Origin: JBHIYN01 sp041984235
Lineage (GTDB): Bacteria > Pseudomonadota > Gammaproteobacteria > Ga0077536
Reading direction: 5' to 3'
Length of the DNA stretch: 49,374 bases
NCBI GenBank assembly: GCA_041984235.1
Contig: JBHIYN010000025.1
Coordinates: forward strand, 1-49,374
Below the pieces are notes generated by a model. The model worked only from the letters and a program-made list of their open reading frames with translations, had not been told where the DNA came from and searched no databases. Both the position numbers and the translations under genes were made by a program. Below, one piece after another: positions 25,030 through 33,670 of the stretch. Numbering within the stretch: position 1 is the stretch's first letter; each line of letters starts with the position of its first letter.

Positions 25030-26316
25030 TCAGCGATTCACCATTTCCTGCACGGCGTTGTACAGATGGCGCGGAGCCATCTCCAGGTCGCACAGCATGG
25101 TCGATTCGATCGCACCGGACTCGAGCCCGATCTGGGTCGAGTCGAGTGTCACGGTGTCCTCCCTGAACGCGTCGCGCAGCAGGATTTTGCCGTGTTCCTG
25201 GACGATCAGGTCGCTCGGCTTCTCGGGCGCGAGAAAATTGATGCTGCCGATCCAGCGCGTCTTGCGCACCGTGATCGGCCAGAATTCATGGCCGTAGAAG
25301 CCGCCGACGAAGGGATCGACCAGCATGTTCGGAAAGAAGCCGTGGCAATCGAACGCGTAGAAAGGGTCGTTGTCCGGATTAACACCGGGAAACGCGGCGC
25401 CGGTCTCCGCGCCGCCGGCGGCGTACCAGCTCGATCCCCGCCTGCGCACCCACTGTTCGGCGGCCGGCGGTTCGAAGTCCGGCGACACCATGAACGTTAC
25501 CGAGCGGTTGCCACCGGGAAAGACGCGGATGGATGTCGGGCGGCAGAACGGATTGAGCGGGCCGCAGAATGCCTCCGGCAGCGTCGCCGCGTGGACCGTG
25601 CTCACGTGATAGCCTTCCTGGAACGCGTCGATCGCCACTTTCCAGTTCACGTCTACCGTTGCGGTCCAGATCCCGCGCTTGTGCATGCGCTCGAACGGAA
25701 AGCGTTCGAGCAGTTTGGCGTGCGGTTCGATCTGCTCGAGCAGGGTTTGTTCTGGCGCCGGGTCGACGTTAATGAAGATGAAGTCTTTCCATACCGCGCA
25801 GTGCACGGGCTTGAGTCCACGTTCGGCCTTGTTCAGGTCGAAGAACTGGTTCTCGTCGGGCACCGAGCGCAGGCTGCCGTCGGTGTCGTACACCCAGCCG
25901 TGGAAGCGGCAGCGAAAGTACCGGGTGTTCTCCGCATTCCAGGTCTCGTGATCCTGCCAGCACACGGTCGTGCCGCGGTGCTGGCAGGTGTTGTAGAAAG
26001 CGCGAATGTCGCCGTGACGATCGCGGCAGATGATGAACGACGGATAGGTGCCGTCCTTCTGCGTCCTGACCGCTTCGATGACCTGGACGAAGTAGTCCCC
26101 GGGTTCCGGGATGCGTTCCGCGCGCCCGACGTAGAGCCAGGTCTTCTTGAACACCTTCTCGCGCTCGCGCTCGAAGAAGGCCTCGGAAACATAGGGCTCG
26201 ATGGACAGCGGGCCGGTGTCGGCGTCCGGATACCGTTCCGACACGATGCGCCGGTGCTCCCAGTCCGGCAGTCGGGCTGCCTCCGCGTGTTTTGCTGCTT
26301 CCGGGTTGGCGCTCAT
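25030..26316 (-). CDS. Rieske oxygenase alpha subunit, single-component type, 428 aa
   Basis: A Rieske non-heme iron oxygenase. The cluster ligands are C111, H113 (CQHRG) and C136, H139 (CRFHGW). The catalytic iron ligands are H237 and H242, and the bridging acid is Glu (E234 in QEGYHVSTVH) rather than the Asp of naphthalene dioxygenase. No beta subunit follows, so it probably forms a homo-oligomer. It differs from the two-subunit dioxygenase at 17.6 kb and likely performs another step, such as monooxygenation or demethylation. The neighbours are the exported cytochrome-propeller protein, a PCuAC-like protein and a Rieske ferredoxin downstream, and a small unknown protein upstream. Confidence 0.92.
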   Translation of the reverse strand: MSANPEAAKHAEAARLPDWEHRRIVSERYPDADTGPLSIEPYVSEAFFEREREKVFKKTWLYVGRAERIPEPGDYFVQVIEAVRTQKDGTYPSFIICRDRHGDIRAFYNTCQHRGTTVCWQDHETWNAENTRYFRCRFHGWVYDTDGSLRSVPDENQFFDLNKAERGLKPVHCAVWKDFIFINVDPAPEQTLLEQIEPHAKLLERFPFERMHKRGIWTATVDVNWKVAIDAFQEGYHVSTVHAATLPEAFCGPLNPFCRPTSIRVFPGGNRSVTFMVSPDFEPPAAEQWVRRRGSSWYAAGGAETGAAFPGVNPDNDPFYAFDCHGFFPNMLVDPFVGGFYGHEFWPITVRKTRWIGSINFLAPEKPSDLIVQEHGKILLRDAFREDTVTLDSTQIGLESGAIESTMLCDLEMAPRHLYNAVQEMVNR

Positions 26317-26365
26317 TCGTTGCTACCTCCGATTGACGCGCCGCGCCCGCCGGGCGCGGTAACTC

Positions 26366-26719
26366 TCAGACGATTTTGATGGGGTCGTCAGGCGTGACGA
26401 TGCGCAAACGGTCGTGCGTGATCGCATTGGGGACGTCGGGCTGCCGGTAGACCTCGAACGCCGGCGACGCTTCCATGAACATCAGCGCGAGTTGCAGCAG
26501 CCGCGCTGCCGGCAACGGCATCGCCTCGAGGGGATAGCGGTCGACATGGTCGCAGATGTCGTCGAGGCGCGGAAACACGGCGCTGCAGAAGTCGTCGATC
26601 TCCGCCATCGTGCGCGCAACGCGGAAGCGGTTGCGTGCGCCCTCCGACGGCAGTGCCCAGGCAACGGCAAAGCGCTCGAGTTCCTCGAAGCCCGCCGGCA
26701 GCGGAGTTTCCTCTCTCAT
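26366..26719 (-). CDS. Small uncharacterised protein upstream of the Rieske oxygenase, 117 aa
   Basis: I do not recognise a named family. The protein is soluble, acidic and mostly helical, with a FEELERFAVAWALPSEGARNR start, a MPLPAARLLQLALMFMEASPAFEVYR helix and a TPDDPIKIV end. It lies 49 bp before the Rieske oxygenase on the same strand and is probably the first gene of that operon. Coding use matches its neighbours. It may be an accessory subunit or a stability factor for the oxygenase, but nothing in the sequence proves it. Confidence 0.65.
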   Translation of the reverse strand: MREETPLPAGFEELERFAVAWALPSEGARNRFRVARTMAEIDDFCSAVFPRLDDICDHVDRYPLEAMPLPAARLLQLALMFMEASPAFEVYRQPDVPNAITHDRLRIVTPDDPIKIV

Positions 26720-26844
26720 CGCGCATCCCCCTTTACGCGTTGCGTACGGATAACATCATAATGGCACCTTGAGGATGTCCGCCCCGAACTTTCGATAGGG
26801 TGATTGTTGCCGGCAGTGCGGCATCCCGGGTTGGGCGATATGGT

Positions 26845-26882
26845 CTTAATTTATTGAATACAAATAATATTTACAGTCTTCC
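26845..26882 (+). promoter_or_regulatory. AT-rich promoter region of the LAL regulator gene
   Basis: A sharply AT-rich block between the two divergent genes contains TTATTGAATACAAATAATA, with inverted TTATT and AATAA arms (26851-26855 and 26863-26867). It probably holds the promoter of the large regulator, but clean -35 and -10 boxes cannot be fixed by eye. Confidence 0.35.
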
Positions 26883-26939
26883 ATGGGACGTGGCGGGAAC
26901 TGCCGGGCGGCGTCCGCCGCGTCCAGTCTACGGCTGACG

Positions 26940-29681
26940 ATGGTGACCCGCACCCTGCTGCCGCTGCTCCAGGCGAAGTTCCGCCCCGCTTCGTCCTACG
27001 TGCCGCCGGTACCGCGAGTGCGCGTGCTCGACACCGTGCGGTGCGCGCCGCCCGGCAAGCTCACCCTGATCACGGCGCCCCCCGGGTACGGCAAGACTGC
27101 CGTCATGCGGCAGCTGTTCGAGCAGCGCCGCGGCGATAACGCGGTCACCGCGTGGCTGGGATTGGATGCCGCCGACAACGATTTCGCTCAGCTCGCGCGC
27201 TGCGTCGCCGATGCGGTGCGTGCCGTGCATCCCGCTTTCGGGGAGCCCGTCGCACCGTTATTGCGCGGCGGCGCCAACGTGTCGGATGCGGCGATTACGC
27301 ATACGCTCGCCAACGCACTGTCGGCACTCGACCGTGAAATCTATCTGTTCGTCGAGGATGTCCACGAGCTGACCGACGACCGTGCGCTCGAGGTGCTGCG
27401 GCAACTCGTCGTCGGCACTGCCGCACACGTGCGTCTGTTCGTCAGCAGTCGCACACAATGTGACGTCGGCCTCGGACGATTGCGGGCCACTGGGGGTCTG
27501 GTCGAGTTGACCTGGGACGATCTGCGCTTCGACGAAGGGGAGATCCGGCGCTTCTTCCGCCAGGCCAACGGCCTCGACCTGGCGACGGAAGTAGTGGGAG
27601 CCATCGCGGCCAAGACCGAGGGCTGGGCGGCCGCTCTCCAGCTCGCTTCGATTGCCGGGCGCGACGCGCCGGCGCTGACCTCCCTGCTCGATCGCCTGGA
27701 CGGCGGCAGCCAGGCGATCGCCGCCTACCTCGCCGAGGAGGTGCTGCATCATCTCGAACCCGATCTGCGGCACTTTCTGCTCCGTATCGGGACCTTGCGA
27801 CGGGTGTGCGTACCGCTGTGCGAAGCGGTTACCGGGCGCCGTGACGCGGCGCTCATGCTCGACCGCATCGTGGCTCTGAACCTGTTCGTCTCCGCCACCG
27901 ACGACCGCGCGCGCTGGTTGCGGTTTCACCCGCTGCTGTGCGATTTTCTCGCCCGCGAGATGGAGCGGACGTGTCCCGACGATTTGGCCGCGGTCCGCCG
28001 CGCCGCGAGCGACTGGTTCGAGACGCGGGGCGCCTACGACGAGGCCGTCGACTACGCGCTCGCTGGCGGCGACGTTCGCCGGGCGGCGCGCATCCTCGAC
28101 CAGCACGCCTACGACCTGTGGACCGCGGGTCATCAGTCGCGTCTGGACGGCTGGGCCCGGCGGATCCCGCCGCGCGTGCGGCGCGCCCATTTCAATCTCC
28201 GGCTGATCCAGGCCTGGTCGCTAGTGCTCGCCGGAAAAGCGGAATCCGCCGTTCGCATCGTCGACGGCGTGTCGCGCGATCTCGCCGCACTGCCCGGCGC
28301 CAAGGCGCGTTCACGACGGCCGGATCATGCTGCGGTATTTGGCGACGTTCTGTTCGTGCGCCTGATGATGGCGTATTACGCGGAGGATATCGAGGCGACC
28401 GAGGCGTTGTGCGAGCGCTGGTTGAATGGCGCCTATTCCGACGATCCGTTTCGCCTGGGTGCTGTCGAGACGGTGCTCGCGGGCATGCGCGGGCTGGAGT
28501 ACGACTTCTCCTATGCCCGGCGCTACGCCGCCGTCATCGGGGATGCGCTGGAAGAGACGAGCGCATTCTACGGTCCGCTGTGGCTGTACACGATTCTCGG
28601 TGCCGGCTATCTCGGCGCCGGCTTGACCTTGGATGCGTTCGCGGCGCTGCAGAAAGCACTCACATTCGCGACCCGCGTCGGCGGCGCCGGCACGCCGCTC
28701 GCGGCCATGCCGGCGACCATCCTGGCGCGCGCTTACTACGATCGCAACGAGGTTGCGCAGGCGCAGCGGCTCATCGGCCGCTATGCCGCCGTGCCCGAGA
28801 GGCTGAACTTCCCCGACTACCAGATTTGCGCCTTTTTCGTGCCGGTGCGGCTACTCGCGTGTGACGGCGCATACGCCGCGGCGCTCGCGCTGCTCGACGA
28901 GCACGAGCGCGTCGCCGCGGGCGCGGGCTCCAGGCCGGAACGCGTGACCGCCCATCTGGTGCACGAGCGCGTGCGCCTGTTGGTGCGCTTGCGCCGCCAC
29001 GCCGAACTCGTCGAGCTCGGCCGCGCCGGCGCGCTCGATCGCGGTCGAGAGAGTTTTCATCCACGCAGCCCCGGCGCGGCGGCAAGGGCGGTGTGGGCAC
29101 AGGCGCGAACGCGCGCCGACCTCGCCCGCGGCGAGCACAAGTCGGCGCTCGACCTGACGCGCCGGTGGGTACGGTTCGCGCGGGCCCGCGGCGTACCACG
29201 GCTGGAGCTCGAATTTCGTCTGCTGGCCGCGCTGGCGTACGCTGCGGGCGGTGACCGGCGCGGCGAGCAGCGCGAACTGCGCGCGGCCATTGGCATCGCC
29301 GGCGAGCAGCAATTGCTGCAGCCTTTGCTCGACGAACGTGACCAGTTGCGCACGGCTATGGCGCTGGCCTGCGACACGGTGGCGCAGACTGCGCCGGAGC
29401 TCGGCGCGTTCGTCGGCGCGGTGCGCGCGGCACTGGGTGACGCCGAGGGTACGGAGCGCGCCGCCGCGGCCGGCCCGGTCCGGTCCGGTGAGCTAACGCC
29501 GCGCGAACGCGACGTCGTCTGCCTGGTCGCCAAGGGCTTGTCGAACCGGGAGATCGGCGAGGTCCTCGGACTCACCGAGGCCACGGTCAAATGGAATCTG
29601 CACCAGGTGTTCGGCAAGCTGGACGTGCGCCGGCGCTCGCAGGCGGTCTGGCGGGCGCGCGAACTCGGATTGCTCGCGTGA
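26940..29681 (+). CDS. MalT-like LuxR-family (LAL) transcriptional regulator, 913 aa
   Basis: A large signal-transduction ATPase regulator. A Walker A motif APPGYGKT is at residues 46-53 and a Walker-B-like LFVEDVHEL at about 150. Long helical (TPR-like) repeats fill about 350-830. A C-terminal LuxR helix-turn-helix contains LTPRERDVVCLVAKGLSNREI and EATVKWNLHQVFGKLDV. Such proteins bind an inducer and ATP, oligomerise and activate transcription. It is divergent from the Rieske/cytochrome-propeller operon and precedes the HpaB gene, so either may be its target. The start is uncertain: the ATG at 26940 begins just before the MalT-like TLLPLLQAKFRP stretch, but an in-frame ATG at 26883 is possible and neither has a good ribosome-binding site. 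Confidence 0.88.
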   Translation: MVTRTLLPLLQAKFRPASSYVPPVPRVRVLDTVRCAPPGKLTLITAPPGYGKTAVMRQLFEQRRGDNAVTAWLGLDAADNDFAQLARCVADAVRAVHPAFGEPVAPLLRGGANVSDAAITHTLANALSALDREIYLFVEDVHELTDDRALEVLRQLVVGTAAHVRLFVSSRTQCDVGLGRLRATGGLVELTWDDLRFDEGEIRRFFRQANGLDLATEVVGAIAAKTEGWAAALQLASIAGRDAPALTSLLDRLDGGSQAIAAYLAEEVLHHLEPDLRHFLLRIGTLRRVCVPLCEAVTGRRDAALMLDRIVALNLFVSATDDRARWLRFHPLLCDFLAREMERTCPDDLAAVRRAASDWFETRGAYDEAVDYALAGGDVRRAARILDQHAYDLWTAGHQSRLDGWARRIPPRVRRAHFNLRLIQAWSLVLAGKAESAVRIVDGVSRDLAALPGAKARSRRPDHAAVFGDVLFVRLMMAYYAEDIEATEALCERWLNGAYSDDPFRLGAVETVLAGMRGLEYDFSYARRYAAVIGDALEETSAFYGPLWLYTILGAGYLGAGLTLDAFAALQKALTFATRVGGAGTPLAAMPATILARAYYDRNEVAQAQRLIGRYAAVPERLNFPDYQICAFFVPVRLLACDGAYAAALALLDEHERVAAGAGSRPERVTAHLVHERVRLLVRLRRHAELVELGRAGALDRGRESFHPRSPGAAARAVWAQARTRADLARGEHKSALDLTRRWVRFARARGVPRLELEFRLLAALAYAAGGDRRGEQRELRAAIGIAGEQQLLQPLLDERDQLRTAMALACDTVAQTAPELGAFVGAVRAALGDAEGTERAAAAGPVRSGELTPRERDVVCLVAKGLSNREIGEVLGLTEATVKWNLHQVFGKLDVRRRSQAVWRARELGLLA

Positions 29682-29754
29682 GTTCGGCAATCGAGCCGGA
29701 ACCGGTGGGGACGTGGGTCGGTTCGGGTTGGATGCGAGCGTCGCGGCGCCACCA

Positions 29755-29775
29755 ACCTGTTACGCTTTGACAGGT
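29755..29775. promoter_or_regulatory. Inverted repeat upstream of the HpaB-type gene
   Basis: ACCTGT and ACAGGT arms are separated by 9 bases, 24 bp before the start codon. This could be an operator, for example for the LAL regulator. The arms are short, so chance is not excluded. Confidence 0.3.
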
Positions 29776-29798
29776 GTTGCAGCGGAGGGGGAGTGGCA

Positions 29799-31316
29799 AT
29801 GGGTGTGAGGACGGGCGCGCAGTACCTGGCTGGTCTGCGCGATGGACGCCAGATCTTCGTCAACGGGGAGACGGTCACCGACGTCACCGACTATCCCGCA
29901 TTCCGCCGTGCGGCCAGAGAGCTCGCGCGCGTGTACGACCTGCAGCACGATGCGTCCTGCCGCAGCGTGCTCACCTACCCGTCGGAAGACGACGCGGCGC
30001 CCGTCAGCGTCTCGTTCCTGCTCGCGAGGACGGACGACGAACTGGCGCAGCGCGTGGCCGGCGAGAGCCTGCGCGCGGATCTCACCTACGGCCTGATGGG
30101 ACGCCTGCCTGACTACATGAATGCGATGGTCACGGATTTGGCGGCCATCGATTCGCTGCTCGGCCACCGCAATCCGGAGTTCGGCCAGCGTGCACGGGCT
30201 TATCGCGCGTTTGCGCGCGACCGCGACCTCGCACTCACGCATGTGCTGGTCGACCCGCACGTGGACAAGAGCAAGGGCGTGGAAGCGCAGGACGCGATGA
30301 AGGTCGTCGAGGAAACGCCGGACGGTGTCGTCGTCGAAGGTTGCAAGATGCTCTCGACTCTGGCGCCGTTGTCCGACGAGGTGCTGGTGGCGCCTTACAT
30401 GCCGAGAAAGCGCGGAGAGGAAGCCTATACGCTGATTTGCGCGATCCCGGTTGCCAGCGAGGGATTGAAGTTCATAGCGCGTGAACCGTACGACCAGGGT
30501 CGCGGCCTGTTCGACCGGCCCGTGAGCGCGCGTTTCGACGAACAGGATGCGCTGGCGGTGTTCGATCGCGTAATGGTGCCGTGGGAGCGCGTGTTCCTGT
30601 ACGGCGACGTCGAACTCTACAATCTCGTTTCCCCGGCCTATCCAGGCTACCTGCTGCTGCAGGCGGTGACCCGCGCGACGGCGAAGCTGCGCTTCGTTGC
30701 CGGCGTGTGTGCGCTGGTCGCGGAGACGAACGGCCGTTCGACCGTGGCGCGCTACCAAGAGATGGTCGGCGAGTTGCTGGGATTCCTGGAGGTTGCCGAG
30801 GGCCTGGTCGAGGCCGTCGCGCTGGAGGTCCGGCGCAACCGGGACAACCCATTACTGCCGCCCGGCGCCGACGGTGCCGCCGCTCCGGTGGCAGCCGTGC
30901 CGGGCCTCGCCACCCTGTTCGGCGGCGTCGGGCGCACCTCGCTCGGTATCACGACCATTCGCCTGTTCTTCCCCCTCGTGCACCAGAAGGCCGCCGACGC
31001 GCTGCGCCTGATCGGATCCAGCGGCCTCATCATGACGCCGACCGACGCCGATTTCGCCAACGCCGCGGCGCGGCCTTACTTGGAGCGGTACCTCCGCGGT
31101 CGCGACGGTATCGAGGCGAAGGATCGGGTTCGCGTCTTCAAGCTCGCCTGGGACCTGCTCGGTCACGCGTTCGGCAGCCGCAGCCTGCTCTACGAGCATT
31201 TCTTTGCCGGCGATCCAATCAACAACCGCTTGTTGTACTGGAACCTGCCAAAAAAGCACTCGGCGCAGGCCATGGCCGAACGCATGATCGAGGAGATCCG
31301 TGCGAGTGAGGGGTAG
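29799..31316 (+). CDS. HpaB-family FADH2-dependent aromatic monooxygenase, 505 aa
   Basis: The oxygenase component of a two-component flavin monooxygenase of the 4-hydroxyphenylacetate 3-hydroxylase family. Features are the N-terminal RTGAQYLAGLRDGRQIFVNGE start, DPHVDKSKG, a VVVEGCKMLSTLAPLSDEVLV block, a FDRVMVPWERVFLYGD block and the GSSGLIMTPT region near the C terminus. It uses reduced FAD from a separate reductase (HpaC type), which is not encoded in the window. Substrates in this family include phenols, halophenols and steroid catechols. GGAGGGGGA before the ATG at 29799 supports this start over a GTG six bases earlier. Confidence 0.9.
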   Translation: MGVRTGAQYLAGLRDGRQIFVNGETVTDVTDYPAFRRAARELARVYDLQHDASCRSVLTYPSEDDAAPVSVSFLLARTDDELAQRVAGESLRADLTYGLMGRLPDYMNAMVTDLAAIDSLLGHRNPEFGQRARAYRAFARDRDLALTHVLVDPHVDKSKGVEAQDAMKVVEETPDGVVVEGCKMLSTLAPLSDEVLVAPYMPRKRGEEAYTLICAIPVASEGLKFIAREPYDQGRGLFDRPVSARFDEQDALAVFDRVMVPWERVFLYGDVELYNLVSPAYPGYLLLQAVTRATAKLRFVAGVCALVAETNGRSTVARYQEMVGELLGFLEVAEGLVEAVALEVRRNRDNPLLPPGADGAAAPVAAVPGLATLFGGVGRTSLGITTIRLFFPLVHQKAADALRLIGSSGLIMTPTDADFANAAARPYLERYLRGRDGIEAKDRVRVFKLAWDLLGHAFGSRSLLYEHFFAGDPINNRLLYWNLPKKHSAQAMAERMIEEIRASEG

Positions 31317-31390
31317 CGGCGGGTCTTTCTCCGCGACACACCGGTGCATCACGACCCCGCATACGCGTCGCGCGTGGTGCTGAAATGGAC

Positions 31391-31412
31391 ATATTGATAA
31401 ATTTCGGCAGCA
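31391..31412. promoter_or_regulatory. Possible LuxR-like TetR site upstream of the DUF1326 gene
   Basis: A 12 base run ATTGATAAATTT matches the left and central part of the LuxR consensus exactly. The full 22 base window matches at 15 positions, but the right half is poor. It lies 62 bp before the next gene and could be an additional target of the TetR regulator at 5.8 kb. Confidence 0.3.
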
Positions 31413-31473
31413 ACTGTCCCGGCCGGGGCGGTTCGCGATTCTTTACGACATCATCTGAATGTGGAGACGAATG

Positions 31474-32097
31474 ATGAGCAACGGTGCCTGGGAAATGCGC
31501 GGCGAATACATGGAGAGCTGCAACTGCGACTACCTGTGCCCGTGCCTGTACACGAACCCGCAGGCTGAGGTGACTTATGACAACTGTACCGCGCTGCTCG
31601 TCTTTCGCATCGACGAGGGCAGTCGCGGCGACGTCGACCTGTCCGGCCTCAGGTTCGCGCTCGTGATCCGCTCGGGCAAGGTGATGAGCGAGGGCGGCTG
31701 GGTATTCGGCGTCATCGTCGACGATGACGCCGACGACGCCCAGCGCGCGGCGCTCGCCGCAATCGCGACCGGCGAGGCAGGCGGGCCGCCGGCACGGATC
31801 CGGGACAATCTCGTCAGCGACTTTCGCGGCGTGGAATATCTGCCCATCACGTTCGAGATGGACGGTGAGACCCGCGCCACGACCATCGCCGACAAGCTGA
31901 GTTTTGCCATCAAGGGCGTGCTGTCCAGGCTCGGCAACGGCAAACCCTACTACGTCGACAACGCCGGCCACCCGGTGTCGTCACGCCTCGCGCTCGCGAC
32001 CTCGGAGGAAACGCACCTGCACTGCTTCGGGCTGGACATGGATATCGAGAACGCCGGCAACAACGGTCATTACGCGCCGTTCACCTGGGCCGCCTGA
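31474..32097 (+). CDS. DUF1326 family protein, 207 aa
   Basis: The start region shows the family signature ESCNCDYLCPCLYTN, a cluster of closely spaced cysteines (CNC and CPC). GVEYLPITFEMDG, a KGVLSRLGNGKPYYVDNAGHP block and a FGLDMDIENAGNNGHYAPF end follow. The biochemical role of DUF1326 is not established; the cysteines suggest metal or redox chemistry. GGAGA precedes the ATG at 31474; ATG codons at 31471 and 31459 are alternatives. It lies 28 bp before the GMC-like flavoprotein and is probably co-transcribed. Confidence 0.85.
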   Translation: MSNGAWEMRGEYMESCNCDYLCPCLYTNPQAEVTYDNCTALLVFRIDEGSRGDVDLSGLRFALVIRSGKVMSEGGWVFGVIVDDDADDAQRAALAAIATGEAGGPPARIRDNLVSDFRGVEYLPITFEMDGETRATTIADKLSFAIKGVLSRLGNGKPYYVDNAGHPVSSRLALATSEETHLHCFGLDMDIENAGNNGHYAPFTWAA

Positions 32098-32125
32098 GCG
32101 AGCGCACGACGCGGGCGAGGGCACG

Positions 32126-33643
32126 ATGACGGACGATTCTCAAATCTTGGTCATCGGCAGCGGCTTCGGCGGCGCGGTAGCCGCCGCGCGGCTCGCCGAG
32201 GCCGGCTTCAGGGTAACCGTGCTGGAGCGCGGGCCGTGGCGGGACACGGTCCCCGTGCGGTCGATGGGTATCGCGAAGCGCTCGCCGCTGCCGCGGGGAC
32301 GGCAGTTGTGGACGCGCCTGCTGCGCGCGGTCGGCGGCAACCGCTTCCCGGGTAACCGGCTGCGCCTGAGCCGGCACGGCCTGTTCGAGCTGTTCTTCGC
32401 CGACGGCGCGACCATCGCCTGCTCGTCGGGGGTTGGCGGCGGCAGCCACGTCTACTCCGCGACCACCATCCGACCACTGGTCGACGACTACTGGGAGGGC
32501 CACGCCGAGGGCGTGTCCGATGCCGTGATGTCACCGCACTACGATGCCGTGCTCGAACGCATGGGCTCGATCACGCCGATGGCAGACCACCGCATCCCGA
32601 ACACCTCCCGCGTGCGTTTCGCCGGGGCGGACGGTATCGAGCCGGCGGTGCCGCCGCCGGATGCGCGGGTCGGCTACCTGCTGCCGGACGATCCGGATGC
32701 GCCGCGGAAAATCGTCGACGACAACGGCGTCGAGCGCCACGAGGTCGACTACCGCGCGAACGAGGACGGTTTCCTCGGCTCGCCGGCCGGCAGCAAGACG
32801 ACGCTCGACGTCGCCTACCTCGCGGGTGCACTGAAGCGTCACGGCCTCGTCGTGCACGATCTGGCTGAAGTCGAGACCATTGAGCGCCAGCAGGCGGGGG
32901 CACGGTACCGCGTGCGCTACCTCGATCTCCATTCGGGCGAGCGACGGTCGCTGGCGGCCGATCACGTCATCCTCGCGGCCGGCACGTTGAACACGCTGCG
33001 CATCCTGCTGCGCAGCCGCGCCGAGGGCGGGCTCCAGGGCATGCCCATGCTCGGCAAGCGTTTCGGCACCAACGGCGACTTCTTCGGCTACTGGGACTAC
33101 AACGACCCGAGCGTGGACCAGTCCACCGGCCTGCCCACGACCGGTGGCGTCAAGCTCGTCGGCGACGACACCTCGCCCATGATCGGTGGCGGGGGCATGC
33201 CCGCGGTCGCGAGCTATCCCCTGCCCGGTTTCCTTCGACGCCGCCTCGCCCGCGGCTACATGATCGCGGGTCTCGGCGAGGACGAGATGTGCGGCGAGGT
33301 GACGTTCGAGAAGGGTCGGCTGAAGGTGCGCTACGACCCGTCGCGCAGCTCCATCTTCGCGCGGTTGCGCGGGATCTTCGAGGAGATCGCGCGGCGCACC
33401 GGCCACCGTATCTTCATGCCGCGTACCCCAATCACCGTCCACCCGACCGGCGGCGCCTGTCTCGGCCGCTCGATCGAGCACGGCGTGGTCGACGCCGACG
33501 GCGAGGTGTTCGACAACCCGGGCCTGTACGTCACCGACGCCGCGGCGTTGCCGCGCTCGCCCGGCGGACCACCTTCGATGACGATTGCGGCGTGGGCGGA
33601 CCGGGTCGCGACCCGCTTCGCGGCACGCCACGCACCCGGGTAA
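32126..33643 (+). CDS. GMC / cholesterol-oxidase-like FAD oxidoreductase, 505 aa
   Basis: An FAD-dependent oxidoreductase of the GMC superfamily, cholesterol-oxidase-like branch. The FAD motif GSGFGG is at 11-16, followed by AAARLAEAGFRVTVLERG. A CSSGVGGGSHVYSAT block, VILAAGTLNTLRILLRS and a C-terminal HPTGGACLGR with YVTDAAALPRSPGGPPSMTIAAWADR complete the fold. Relatives oxidise sterol or alicyclic alcohols. The ATG at 32126 begins two residues before the first FAD strand region and has GAGG upstream; earlier in-frame starts lie inside the DUF1326 gene. The substrate is unknown, but alicyclic or steroid-like alcohols suit the surrounding genes. Confidence 0.87.
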   Translation: MTDDSQILVIGSGFGGAVAAARLAEAGFRVTVLERGPWRDTVPVRSMGIAKRSPLPRGRQLWTRLLRAVGGNRFPGNRLRLSRHGLFELFFADGATIACSSGVGGGSHVYSATTIRPLVDDYWEGHAEGVSDAVMSPHYDAVLERMGSITPMADHRIPNTSRVRFAGADGIEPAVPPPDARVGYLLPDDPDAPRKIVDDNGVERHEVDYRANEDGFLGSPAGSKTTLDVAYLAGALKRHGLVVHDLAEVETIERQQAGARYRVRYLDLHSGERRSLAADHVILAAGTLNTLRILLRSRAEGGLQGMPMLGKRFGTNGDFFGYWDYNDPSVDQSTGLPTTGGVKLVGDDTSPMIGGGGMPAVASYPLPGFLRRRLARGYMIAGLGEDEMCGEVTFEKGRLKVRYDPSRSSIFARLRGIFEEIARRTGHRIFMPRTPITVHPTGGACLGRSIEHGVVDADGEVFDNPGLYVTDAAALPRSPGGPPSMTIAAWADRVATRFAARHAPG

Positions 33644-33670
33644 GGGGCGGCACGCGGCGACGAGCCGCGC

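Noticed and set aside
26851..26872. LuxR-like operator before the LAL regulator gene
   Set aside because: Only the first half-site TTATTGA fits; the complete 22 base window matches the consensus at about 10 positions, no better than expected in AT-rich DNA.
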